Positions 48,932 to 60,224 of a stretch of DNA of 64,000 nucleotides are shown here, one piece after another. The notes beneath the pieces are model-generated. The model saw only the letters and a program-made list of their open reading frames with translations, was not told where the DNA came from and searched no databases. This stretch comes from Paragordius varius (lineage: Eukaryota; Nematomorpha). The stretch is taken from assembly GCA_964247055.1 (NCBI GenBank), contig OZ176051.1:6944001-7008000 (forward strand), in the 5' to 3' direction. Made by a program: the position numbers and the translations under genes. Position 1 is the stretch's first letter. Every line of letters begins with the position of its first letter.

Positions 48932-49480
48932 GATGTGGTCCGAAAGTTCCTTTTTGCTCTTCTATGGTTAGATGCGCAAAAAGGCCTTCCGCAATAAAAG
49001 TTTTATGCGAAATTTTGAACAAATTAAAAATATTTTTATTTACGCTTTACAAAAATTTATTTTTTAACAAAATATTGTTGAAGGTCGTGATGGAAACCGT
49101 TTAAAAACGTTTTAAGATATTTTAAGAACACCTTTTCCAAATAATAGTGAACATTTCTACCGCTTCCTAACTTTAATTAATATTTTCATTTGCTTAAAAA
49201 TTATGGTGAATTATTGCAAAAAAAAGATTTAACATAATTATGAAGGCGATTGAATATTTTAATCGAAATTTTGAGGTGATAAAAATGTTCATCATCATCG
49301 AATTATATATGAAACAAAATATTTGAAGTAAACATCAACAAAATTTTTTGAATTTTAAAAAAATATCAAATTGATATCAAATATTTAAAATTTTTAACGC
49401 GCAATCACGCATTTTTGCGTTTATTTTGAGAGCGCTAAGCCTTTTCAGAAGAGCAATTTGGGACTTTCGGTGCCCACATC
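48932..49480. mobile_element. TA-flanked MITE with diverged inverted ends
   Basis: Left end GATGTGGTCCGAAAGTTCC then TTTTTGCTCTTC; the right end is its inverted form with small gaps (GAAGAGCAATTTGGGACTTT, CGGTGCCCACATC). TA flanks both sides. The arms are some tens of bp, the middle is unrelated, and no ORF is credible. Confidence 0.7.
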
Positions 49481-50164
49481 TAAAAATTAAAATTTTTTGA
49501 AAATATTATTTTGCTATTTATAAGTTTACGAAATACTTCAGAATTATTTTTTGGAAAACTCTCTTTTTTACCAATAATATTTTATTTGTAAAAAAGACCC
49601 AAATATTGCCATTTTCTATCTGGTGTACCTACCACAAAATTGTAAAAATCTTTTTCTAAAGTCACGCATAAGGGCCAAAACCCAGAGCATCATAATAATC
49701 CTGATACCTATTCACATATATCACCAAGTTATTTTTTATACCCCCGATTTTAGACTCACTGTAATTACCAACTTTGCTTTCCTACATTGATACATTTTCA
49801 TAATTAATAAAGTATTAGTTACATAAGTGAAATCTCTTTAAATTTGCGGTGACACAAATGTTTCATCATATATTCTTAGGGCCTAGGTAAGACATCAAGA
49901 CTATAAAAAAAGGTTTTTTATAATGTATTAAAAATTGTTTTTCAGCTCAAAATACTATACGCATCTATGCTAAAAAAATTATTATACGGTGCATTTCAAA
50001 AATATTTTTTGAATGCCATATACTGTCTGCTATCCGAAACTAATGCAGGATTTTCATTGTGCTTTTGGTTTGCGGATTTAAAAAAGTATTAATATTTTTC
50101 GGTAACTGCTCCTTAACAAAAAATAGCATTGCGCACATATTAATAAATAAAATTATATTGAAAG

Positions 50165-50540
50165 TTAACACCTCGATTCAAATTGGGGTATCTAAATACC
50201 CCAGACTTTATTTAAGCATTATTAAGAAACTTAAAGAAACGGTCTCAATTTATATTTATGCTTCTATCCTAATAAAAATTATATAAATAAGCCGCTATAT
50301 TTTAAAAAATTTAGTTTTGATAAAAAGTTCCATATCAAACTATTTCGCCGCCATTTTGCAAAATATCGTGGTTATTTTATTTTAAGTTTTTAAAGCTATT
50401 ATTATAGTTAGATCACATTTTACCTTGATAGAAACAGAAAATGCGGTTTATTTTGCATTATATTTAAATTTAGCTAATGCACACATGTCATGTTGACTAA
50501 ATTTTTAAAATATGTAATAAAAGTTTAATATAAAGCAAAA
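50165..50540. repeat. Dispersed repeat R2, copy B
   Basis: Partner of 29260-29680. Blocks: CTAAATACCCCAGACTTTAT, AAAAAGTTCCATATCAAAC with CGCCGCCATTTT, and ATGCGGTTTATTTTGCATTA. Confidence 0.55.
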
Positions 50541-51745
50541 CTTTGATGAAGTGTAATGATATTTGAGGCATGATAGAAGAGTTGTAAAAACGCTTTATGA
50601 TGTTTGTCTATCTAATCGATGATACTATTTCAGTCACCTCGCAATTTTGAATAAAATATTTTTTAATATGAATTGTTATCATACAAATTCACATCAAACG
50701 AACCTTTATTTTTGTGTTCAGTATCAAAAAATTAGATAGAAAAAGTGTTTATCTATTACCTTGTGTTTTATACCGTTTCCAGCATCCTTAAAAATAGCAT
50801 AGAGCTCGGTTCATAAAAATTATTCTAATATCCATTTTCCCTAAATAAAGAAAATTTAACAAATGTTAAAAATTTTAACGCAATATCTGCATTTTCACGT
50901 TTAATGTAAGAAAACCTTGCCCATTTTAAAAAGGCCTAAAAAATTTAGGACTTTCGAAGTCCAGAGCTACATTTTAAAATCTTTAACAATATTGTTGTGC
51001 TTTTCATACATAATTTAACACAGGGTGTCAACATGCGGATTTTTGAGGTTAGCGAGATATTTGAAAAATACAGATATTTTCGAATCTAAAAAATAATTTT
51101 CTTAAACAAATTCTCTTAATAACGTTTTCCGAATTCCGGATATAAACTATACTATTAAATAATTAATTAAGAATTAAATTCGATTTTCTAAGAAAGTCAG
51201 TATATATAGTTTTAAATACTCCCAAACATTGGCCTTTCAACAAGATCCCACCAAAGTTTAAAAATTCCAATTTCAAATGCTAAAACGGTATATCCAGTAT
51301 TATAAAAGTTATTGTAGAGGGATTACAAAACTAATTTAGAATATTCATTCAAATTTAAAATATGGATTCACATTTTTAGCGTATGATGAAAAAGAATCGT
51401 AAAGTAATCTTTAGTTCAAACCTCTTTCGCTTGTATTTTTTTAAATTCCTAAATCAACAGACAAATAAATGTATATTATGATAAAATGTAAATTAACTTA
51501 TGAAAACTGTAAAAATAAAGCTATATCTAATACAGGCGAACAATGGAAAATATAGTGCTTAAACAAATTTCCAAACAGTTTATTTTTTACATGTGTAAGC
51601 TTTGCATAAAAATACCCCAAAATTAATCGACTACAAAAATATTAAATGGTAATGAATAGTTAATATAATAAAAAATATCTTTTGCATGGGTATAAAGTTG
51701 AACATTATGAATATTACTTTTTTATACCTTTCTATTCGTTATACA

Positions 51746-52469
51746 TAGGGTTGTGCATTTGACTGCTTTCTCAAAAAAGTCCGGTCAGACCTAGTCAGAC
51801 CATGGTCACGACCGTGGTCATGCACTTTTTATTTAATTAAGTTTCATGCCATATTGGATTGTCAAAATAATGTTCGAATGACACTTGCGTTTCACTAATA
51901 AAGTCATGTTTTTTCTAAAAGATTGTATTATACATTTTTTGATATTTATTTACAAATATTTTTAATCAAATTTAATCGAGAAATTTGTTTTAAAATGAAT
52001 TTTGCCTTATGATTGTGGCCTTCTAAATCTTCAAATACATAGCTTTTAATACTGGATATTTCAGATAAAATTTTACCTAGTTTGTTTTACACTTTCTTTC
52101 ATCATTAAATATCCTATTATAGGATGTTTTTTATTTTATTGGTTCACATATATGGAATAATTGCATATTTTGCAAAGCGCTTGATTGTTTTGTTTTTCGA
52201 AATAACTGAATATGCTTAAATGCTAATGTTATAAGGATGCATGTTTAACATTATATTGTTAAATAAGCATATTTAAATTTTTAAAATATATTTTTTAAAA
52301 ATTATATAAAAAAACGATTAAATCTTAATATCTTTCTCCCAAAAAAGTACTAGCAATTTTTCAAAAAACAGCTGTTTTTTTAAATGACCATGGTCAAGAA
52401 ATAAATAGACACTGACCTGGTCATGACTCGGTCAATTGACCGGGTCATGACTTGGTCAGCACAACCCTA
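51746..52469. mobile_element. hAT-type MITE with perfect 8-bp target duplication
   Basis: 724 bp. Ends TAGGGTTGTGC and GCACAACCCTA are perfect 11-bp inverted repeats, flanked by GTTATACA on both sides (51738-51745 and 52470-52477). Both ends are rich in GGTCA/TGACC words (for example CATGGTCACGACCGTGGTCA and TGACCTGGTCATGACTCGGT), the layout expected of subterminal transposase-binding motifs. No transposase. Confidence 0.9.
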
Positions 52470-53053
52470 GTTATACAACCTGAATGATTAAACAAAATGT
52501 ATAATTGAGTGTTGCTATTTTACATCTATATTCCATAGTTCTCTGCTCAAAACTTATTAAACTCTATTGAAAATTTATTAATTATGGCTTAATAAATATA
52601 TATATAGAATATTTTTAGTTTTATATTAAAAATTGTAATTAAACTCTTAACTAAACCACAGAGTTAGATTTTAAAACATTTTTTAACACATTTTTATGTA
52701 TTTGATTTTAACTATACGTTTCAACAATCATATCAATATAATATTGTTGTTTAAATATTTTTCTCATGTATCTTTTGGTATTATTATTTACCCAATATCC
52801 TAGGTAATGTTATAACTATAAGATTTCGAATCTAATTTCTGTTCCTATTATTTTTGGCCAATTTACCGTAGCGTATGGTTAAAAAACAACAAATGGTCGA
52901 AATTACCTTCTGACAACATTAAATTTTATTTTGTTTGTTTATATAATAAGCTACTGTATTAATAATTGGCCAAATGAGATTAATTAACATTATGTACTTA
53001 CTCCAATTTGTACTAATTATGCCACTTCTTAAATTAAATTCATATTATATATA

Positions 53054-53237
53054 TCGGTATGAGTAAGTATACATTACTAGTTTTTATTAATTATGCCAAA
53101 TAGTACCACAAAGGGCATTAACATTGGCTTATAGTTATTTTTTTCACATTTTAACATTATTAGCCAATAATACTCTTTGTTGCATATGCTATTTGGCAAT
53201 AATTAATAAACTCTAGAATATATGCTTACTCATACTG
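53054..53237. mobile_element. Palindromic MITE family M1, copy 2
   Basis: About 184 bp. Arms GTATGAGTAAGTATACATTA and TATGCCAAATAG, mirrored on the right and ending CTTACTCATACTG before TA. Same family as 3214-3410. Confidence 0.78.
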
Positions 53238-53391
53238 TATTTTAGATTTATATGTTTATTATTATTATTGGTGTATAAACTAAAAAAATGTGGTAACAAT
53301 CTTACAAGGCTTGTTTAATTTTTTTTAAAAAAAATTAAAATAGCGCCCGATTCATGAGTCTATTATAAAATTTGAAATTTTCCCAATTTAG

Positions 53392-56300
53392 ACAATCATC
53401 GGGGGGCTTAATCAATACATCTTTTAGTTTAAGTACCAAAAGTCCTGATACAATAAATGGCAACAATATCGCACTTGCAGTACCCAGGATTACAATATTT
53501 AACACAGATGAATGGCACATGAAACTATGGGAAAAATCTGATACAATAGCCAAACGGCTGATCCGAGAATCATTTCGTGATTATTTTACAGGGTATTACT
53601 TTATCATGGAATGTTTAAACAATCTAGTTTTAGTTTCCTTAAACTTAACTTATTTTATACTTTAAGGGTCGCATAAACTTTACAATATCTGAACATTAAA
53701 TAGGTATGCAATACTTTTATTGTCATATTAAATTTTCTTATTCATGTTGTGTAAAACAATGTTGATGAGCAATTTGATTGAATTGACACTTTATTTTCAT
53801 ATGTATGCATTTATATAATAGGGTTTTAATCTCTTAAAGATTAATACCAATCAGTCACCATTACCAAAGTTTAAATGCATTTTATCTATATGTGAAGTAT
53901 TTTATCCAATTATATGAAATTTTAAGCCCATTTATAGCTAAAATCATAAGTATGATTTCGTAAAATGATTTTTTCTGTCCTGCCTATGAATTTAAGAGTC
54001 ACTATATTTTAAGGGTTTTTAATTAATTTTTAAAAATATCAAATCAATAAAATCAAAGTATGTTAGGATACCGCTAAATCCTTTTCTTTTTATATATGCT
54101 AATATATTAAACTTAGGTATATTTAAGGTGACCAGACGTCCCGCTTTTGGTGGGACAATCTCGCTTTTTCACACTTTGTCCCGCGTTACGTTTTTAAAAT
54201 GTCCCGCTTTTTCACGATTATATAAAAAAAAATTTTTTTAATAGAATTAATTTTTTTTATCCGTTTAAATTTTTTATCATTAAATATCTTTAAAATCTTT
54301 ATAAATTTTTAAAAATTTTTATTTTTAAATTAAAAATATTTCTTTCTACGAGTTTATATCATATGATTATACACTTTCCTTCCTACTACTACTGTCATTA
54401 TTATCAAAAAGCCAAGTTAATATCACAAATCTTTAGATTAAAAGACAAAATGATACCACAAATCGGTACCTTACACGTTTATTCCAGAAAATTAAGGTAA
54501 TATAATATTTATTATACTAATAGTAGTTTATAACTATGAGCACAGAAAGAGGTTGTAAATTCAACGATGAATTAATGAAAGATTTTCCATTTATTAAAAA
54601 AACTAAGAATGAATCATCTGTTAAATGTCTTATATGCGAGGGGGAATTCACCCTAGCACATGGCGGCAAGCATGATATTACAAAGCATATGGAAACACAG
54701 AAACATAAAAAATGTTTAGATATGGCGGCATCATCTTACAAAATGAACGATTTTTTTCGAAAAACCGCTTTTGGAAAGGAAGAAAAGAATTTGGCACTAG
54801 CTGAGGGCGTGTTATCTTTGCACGCCGTTAATCACAATCATTCCTTTAGATCTATGGACTGTATCTCACAGGTTATTCACACGTTATTCCATAAAAAATT
54901 TACATGTGTCCGTACAAAGGCTGAAACCATTGTGTGCAATGTCCTTTCGCCACATGCATTTTCTGAAATACAATAAGATTTACTGAAAATTAATTTCATA
55001 TCGCTATACTTTGATGCATCTCACAAGGAAACAAAATTATTTCCCACTTTAATAAGATATTTTGATCCAGAAACTGGAGTAATTAAAATTTTAGATTTTA
55101 TTTCGCCACCCGGTATTAATTCCGACATAAGTTTTACTTCAATAATGAATATTTTAGAAAATAATAATTTAAAAGACAAAATCATCGCATATTGCGCTGA
55201 TACCATTACGAACTTTGGTGGAAAAGCAAGAGTGGAACAAAAAATATTTTTCATAAATTACGATAATCTTAATCAAAACATTATTGGCGTTGGGTGTGCA
55301 GCGTATTTACACAACGCTATTCAAACAGCTACTGATTTGTTACCCCTAGATGTGGAAAATTTAGTTATTAAAATATATATCTTTTTTATATATACACGGT
55401 ACGCATTGAAACGCTTAAGGAATTCTGTGAAAATGCAGAAGTTCAATATCAAAAAATGCTTGGATATTGTAAAACTCGTTGGTTAGCTTTATGCGAACTA
55501 TCGAAAGAATTTCAAAAATGTATGATCCTTTAAAATCTTTTTTTATCACAGGAAAAATGTCCTACAACTTTAATAAAGTTTTTTGAAAGTGATTCTTCAA
55601 AAATATGGTTAGAATTCTAACATAACCAAGCTTCTCTCTTTCAAAATGTTATTAAATTTATAGAAGGTGACAAAATTTCGGCAATCGAAGTAGCCAATGA
55701 AGTTAGTAACCTAAAATTCCAATGTCAAGAACGGTTTGAAAATAATTTTATACCATTAACCATCCGCAATATAATAAATAATTTAGAAAAACAAGGCCTA
55801 ATAAATCGCCAAGATATCCTGTATCATATAAATGTTTTATACAAACTGTAAAGATTATTTGAAAGACTGCTCGACTAATTCAATGAAATTGATCATTTTC
55901 ATTGGATAACATTAAAATCAGAATTTAATTGGTGCGATGTTCAAAAATCATTTGATTATTGCTCCCAAAAATTCTCAAAAAGTAATCTTTCAGAAAATGA
56001 TCTTTTTCTGAAGTATCATTAGTTAAAAGATATATATTAATGAAAAACTTAAATTATGGACAAAAGAAAAATATACAGTAGAAAAGAAATGGTTGGAAAT
56101 ATTTCATCATTTTGAAACACATTATGTTTTATACAATAATATATTAAAAATTATGGGATTCGCACTATCTTTACCTGGAACCAACGCTGCTACTGAGCGC
56201 GTTTTTTCCACAGTAAATCAGGTGTGGACATCGGAAAAACAAATTTAAATGTTGAAACTTTAAAGGCCGTTTTATCTGTCAAATATAATTTGACAAATTC

Positions 56301-59300
56301 TTGTGGAGACTCCTACAATATTTTAAAAAATGATGACAATCTGCTAAAACGCATTCAATTAAACAAAATATATACCAAAGAATAAAATATTTTCTTTAAA
56401 GTTTTTGTGTTAAAAAATAAACAAAATTACTTAAAATATTGTATAAGTCTTCATAATTTGTCATATTATATTTGAACATATAAAATAGCTTTTATTCAAC
56501 ATTTAAATTTGATTCCGTGTCCTAACTTAATTTACTGTGGAAAAACGCGTTCAATAGCAGTGGCTCAGGTAAAGATAATGCAAATTCTACAATTAAAATA
56601 TTATTGTATGGAACATAATTTGTTTAAAAATGATTATTTTAACCATTTTTATCCTAGTATTTTTTTTCTGTTGTCCATAATATAAGTTTTCATTCAATAT
56701 ATTTATTTAATAATGAAACTTCATAAAAAAGTGTCATTGTGCACCGTCTTGTCTTCCAAATAATCGTTTCTGTTTGTATAAAACATTTTTATATTCTGGC
56801 TATTCATTGAGCCTTGTTTTTCTGGATGCTTTATAATATTGGGATTAGGTAATGGTATAAAATTATTTTCTAACCTTTTTTGACTTGGTATTTTGACCTT
56901 TGTCCTGTGATAAAAAATAGGATTCTAGCACATTTTTATAAATATTTCAATCGCTGGCAAAAGAGCTAACCAACAGTTCTACAATATCCAAGCATTTTAA
57001 CATCTATATTTTCCACATCCAGGGATAACCAATCAGTAGCTGTATGAATAGCGTTGTGTATCTGCCAATAATGTTTTGATTAAGATTATTCGCTAAATTG
57101 TTAAAAATATTTTTTGTGCCGCTTCTTGCATCACCCAGCGCATTTTGTGATGATTTCGTCTTTATTTTTTTCTAGAATATTACAATCACTTCACTCTTTG
57201 TTCGTGCACATGTAAATTTATTGAATAAGGTACAAACAACCTGTAAGGTACAAATTTTTTTATATTTATAACGTATTTGTGTTAAAAAAAAATAAATATT
57301 ACAATAAATTTTTTGTATAAAAATTTTAGGTTGTACCCCCCAATGACCCCCCCCCCCCCCTTCTCGGATTTGTCCCGCTTTTTCCTTCAAAAAAACTGGT
57401 CACCTTAGGTATATTGAATTGCTGTTTGTAAGTAATGAATGTATTTATAACCTTTTGTACCCAACCCTATGTGTTTATAATTTTTCACTAAAATAGGCGC
57501 AACTCATTAGAAATCCGACGGTTGATATTTAGTCGCCTACCACCTATTAAACCAAACGAAGGTAATATTTAAATAATATTGTTTTATATTATCATCTCTC
57601 AATTTGTAAATCATATCATAAAAAATTGATAGAACTAACTGTCACTACATGATAAACCAAAAGATTATTTTATAAGATAAGTCTTTTTTATATTGATTAT
57701 ATATTAATATTGGCGCAAAGATTGGAACGGAAAATTCCTTTTTTGTATGAAAAATATATGTAACTTCATTTATATTTAGTGAGAGATGAATGCAATCCAT
57801 ATTTTTCTGGGGTCGATTTTTGTGGCTCAAACGGAGATTGTGAGGATTTAACACCAAAAACATCGGCAGACGTTACCAAAGAAAATCCAGAAATTACATT
57901 ATTTAAATGTGTGTGTAATCCAGGTTGGGAAGGCCAATTTTGTGAAAAGGGTAAACTAACTATACATCTATGTTTAATCTAAACCAAATGTTATCAATCA
58001 TAAAATAATTATTGATGTAATGAAATAATTACTGTTATAAAATTTATATTATTCGTCTGTCATCATCATCAGATATAAATGAATGCAAAGGGTTAATTTG
58101 TGAAAACGGTGGTATATGTTACAATATGTTACCACCAGAGCAGTATCGATGCAACTGCAAACCATACAGCTATGGGAGAAACTGTGAAAAAAGTAATATT
58201 ATATATTACCATTAATTTAGAAGAGTTCTAGATATTTTGAAAATGAATTAATTAATGAATAAATTAACGCTTCTTTATGTCATGCCTTATAGCGTATCCT
58301 AAAGGGGAATCTGGCTTTATATGCCGGAGTTCAGAAAATAGTAGCCTAATTAGCTGGATCCCAGAAAACAATTTTCAAGTGTGGGATTATTATCCGCATG
58401 GATTCAAAAAACTATTGGCCGATTCTGAGTAATATTTAATAAAATTTTTTGGGCGCTGTTAATTATTGAGTTTAATGTGAATAGTAAAGTTGTAGCACCA
58501 AAAAATCATTTTAAATAATTCTTTAATAAACTTATTTTACAAATTATTTTATTATACATCACACAGAATAACACGATTACACGAAATTAAAAAAATAATT
58601 GAACTCAATCACATGATAACTGAGGGGAAAACGCTTGGGTCAATAGCCACCAAATGGTTAATGCATAGGGCCAATAAATTGTATGTTGATCATGACAGGG
58701 AACAAATATACGGGGATGAACAGTTAAGACCCCCTTATTGGATTCGTTATGAAAATTCTCTGGGTTGGAATTTTAATCATGCGCGCATAGCTAAAATGAG
58801 ATTTAGGACTCACGTCCCCGTATTTGAACATGTGATGGAGATAAGGTTCCCTAGAATAGTTTTAATAAAGGCATTTGTTACACGTGGTGGGTATGAAAAA
58901 TCCAACAGTAAGTAATCTTATTTTATTTGATTTAAAAAAGCTTATTTTCGTATACAATAGGTGCAAGGCCAATATTTATAAGTTGTCACTAATATTTATA
59001 AACCGCACTTTATTTTGCATTAAATAAACCTAATATATGGATGGTTATCGTTAGAATGTGTGTCTTGTAAACGAATCGTTACCAAATACAAAATTAAAAT
59101 GCGCACGGGATCAAGGAAATGGTTCAAGTTTACCGACAAAAATGGCGATGAATTGGTATTACAATATATTAGTGTTTAAAGTTTTATGACTGCCTTGTAT
59201 AATAATATAACAAATACCCATTAATTATAGATTTATAATGCAATCGAACCCGGTGAAAAATTGCAAACGCTTGATGATTTAAAAATGTTAAACGTAGACC

Positions 59301-59620
59301 AACCAAGATTACGTTATCCACCAGCACCGTTTACGGCTGAAGCTTTGAGAATACATGTCATAGATTGGTGGCCCAGAAATTTGGATTTAACCCTAAAGAT
59401 TGGGGACAATTTAGACGTCGGACATTTTGGAGTAAATGACGAATTTTCTGACACTTCAGACAAAATTGATTTAACGACAAACGATGGCTTAATAAAAGAT
59501 GAAAGTGACCAGGAAATGGAAGCAGCACATATATTACGTGATAGAAAACGGAAACAAAAGAAAAAGATTGAGCCCCAAAATCCTATCATGAGATTCGATG
59601 TATTAGGGTGCCATATATAA
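53392..59620 (+). CDS. Secreted EGF-like / discoidin (F5/8 C) domain protein, 5' end not found
   Basis: Probable extracellular or cell-adhesion protein, comparable in layout to lactadherin and EDIL3. Exons found: 53392-53592, 57497-57561, 57780-57950, 58073-58192, 58293-58428, 58567-58907, 59055-59155, 59231-59620; the phases agree throughout. The first two exons encode about 89 residues I do not recognise. Next come an EGF-like domain (ECNPYFSG..FCGSNGDCED...CVCNPGWEGQFCE), a Ca-binding-type EGF (DINECKGLICENGGICYN... CNCKPYSYGRNCE) and one discoidin domain. The discoidin domain starts SGFIC, has IVTKYKIKMRTGSRKWF and ALRIHVIDWW, and ends MRFDVLGC. Its last strand is separated from the rest by an unusual charged insert of some 60 residues with KRKQKKK. 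No membrane segment follows. A hAT element fills intron 1. The signal peptide and start are not identified. Confidence 0.85.
54124..57407 (+). mobile_element. hAT transposon with exact 8-bp duplication and an inverted second piece
   Basis: 3284 bp. Ends TAAGGTGACCAG and CTGGTCACCTTA are perfect 12-bp inverted repeats, flanked by GGTATATT on both sides (54116-54123 and 57408-57415). The transposase runs on the plus strand: an N-terminal zinc finger (KCLICEGEFTLAHGG...KHMETQKHKK) in a 146-aa frame at 54536-54976, the DDE-like core at about 55000-55500, and the hAT C-terminal motif LPGTNAATERVFSTVNQ at about 56170. Stops at about 54977 and 55618 and a frame change near 55380 break it. The right 0.5 kb holds a minus-strand piece of the same transposase (FTCARTKSE at about 57200; QNIIG and downstream at about 57080). 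A tract of about 15 C lies just inside the right end. Confidence 0.9.
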
Positions 59621-60224
59621 TGAAATATAAAAAAGTGTAATAATAAGAAATAAATAAGTAAATATGTTCAACAAGTTATATCAATCATCATTTATTAAAG
59701 TGTGAGTTACACATATATGTACAATGTATATATATATTATTAAATTTTCTACACGCTACATTTACAATTATTATTATAGTTATATTAAGATTCTTAAGAA
59801 TAACAAACAAAAATATAGGGTTATTATATAGGAGAGTGATGTGTAAAATAGTAGCTAGCGTATTCACATACAACTTTAACAGATATGTAAGCATAAATCG
59901 TCTTCTCTAAACAAATTAAATCCGTTTTTTCACCAAACCAAAATGAGCAGATATGTTTAACTGCTTGGCGCTGTTTCCCTCTGTACACCTTCCATTATTG
60001 AATACATTTTATATTAAACCATAATTGTTAAAATTACGTTGGGACACTTTTCAAACAGAGGGAAAACAACCAAAGCATATTGTTAATACTTTTCATCAAC
60101 CACAGCGTAAGAAACAAATCAAATGCCTGAAATGACCATCTTTTAAACTCTACCTCTAAGAATGACCTTCTTCCTTTGCACACTCTTTTTTGGGATAAAA
60201 ACTTTCTTTCTTTCTGTCTCTTCT
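59621..60224. other. Intergenic between convergent genes
   Basis: Contains the 3' ends of the EGF/discoidin gene and of the Asn-rich gene. AATAAA-like signals occur at about 59650. Nothing else recognised. Confidence 0.5.

Larger units (their letters stand above)
48436..53391. other. Intergenic between RNGTT and the EGF/discoidin gene
   Basis: Should contain the RNGTT promoter and undetected 5' exons of the EGF/discoidin gene. It holds the MITE at 48932-49480, repeat R2 copy B, a related MITE end near 50935-50985 (GGACTTTCGAAGTCC), the hAT-type MITE at 51746-52469 and the M1 MITE at 53054-53237. No coding frame could be supported. Confidence 0.5.
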
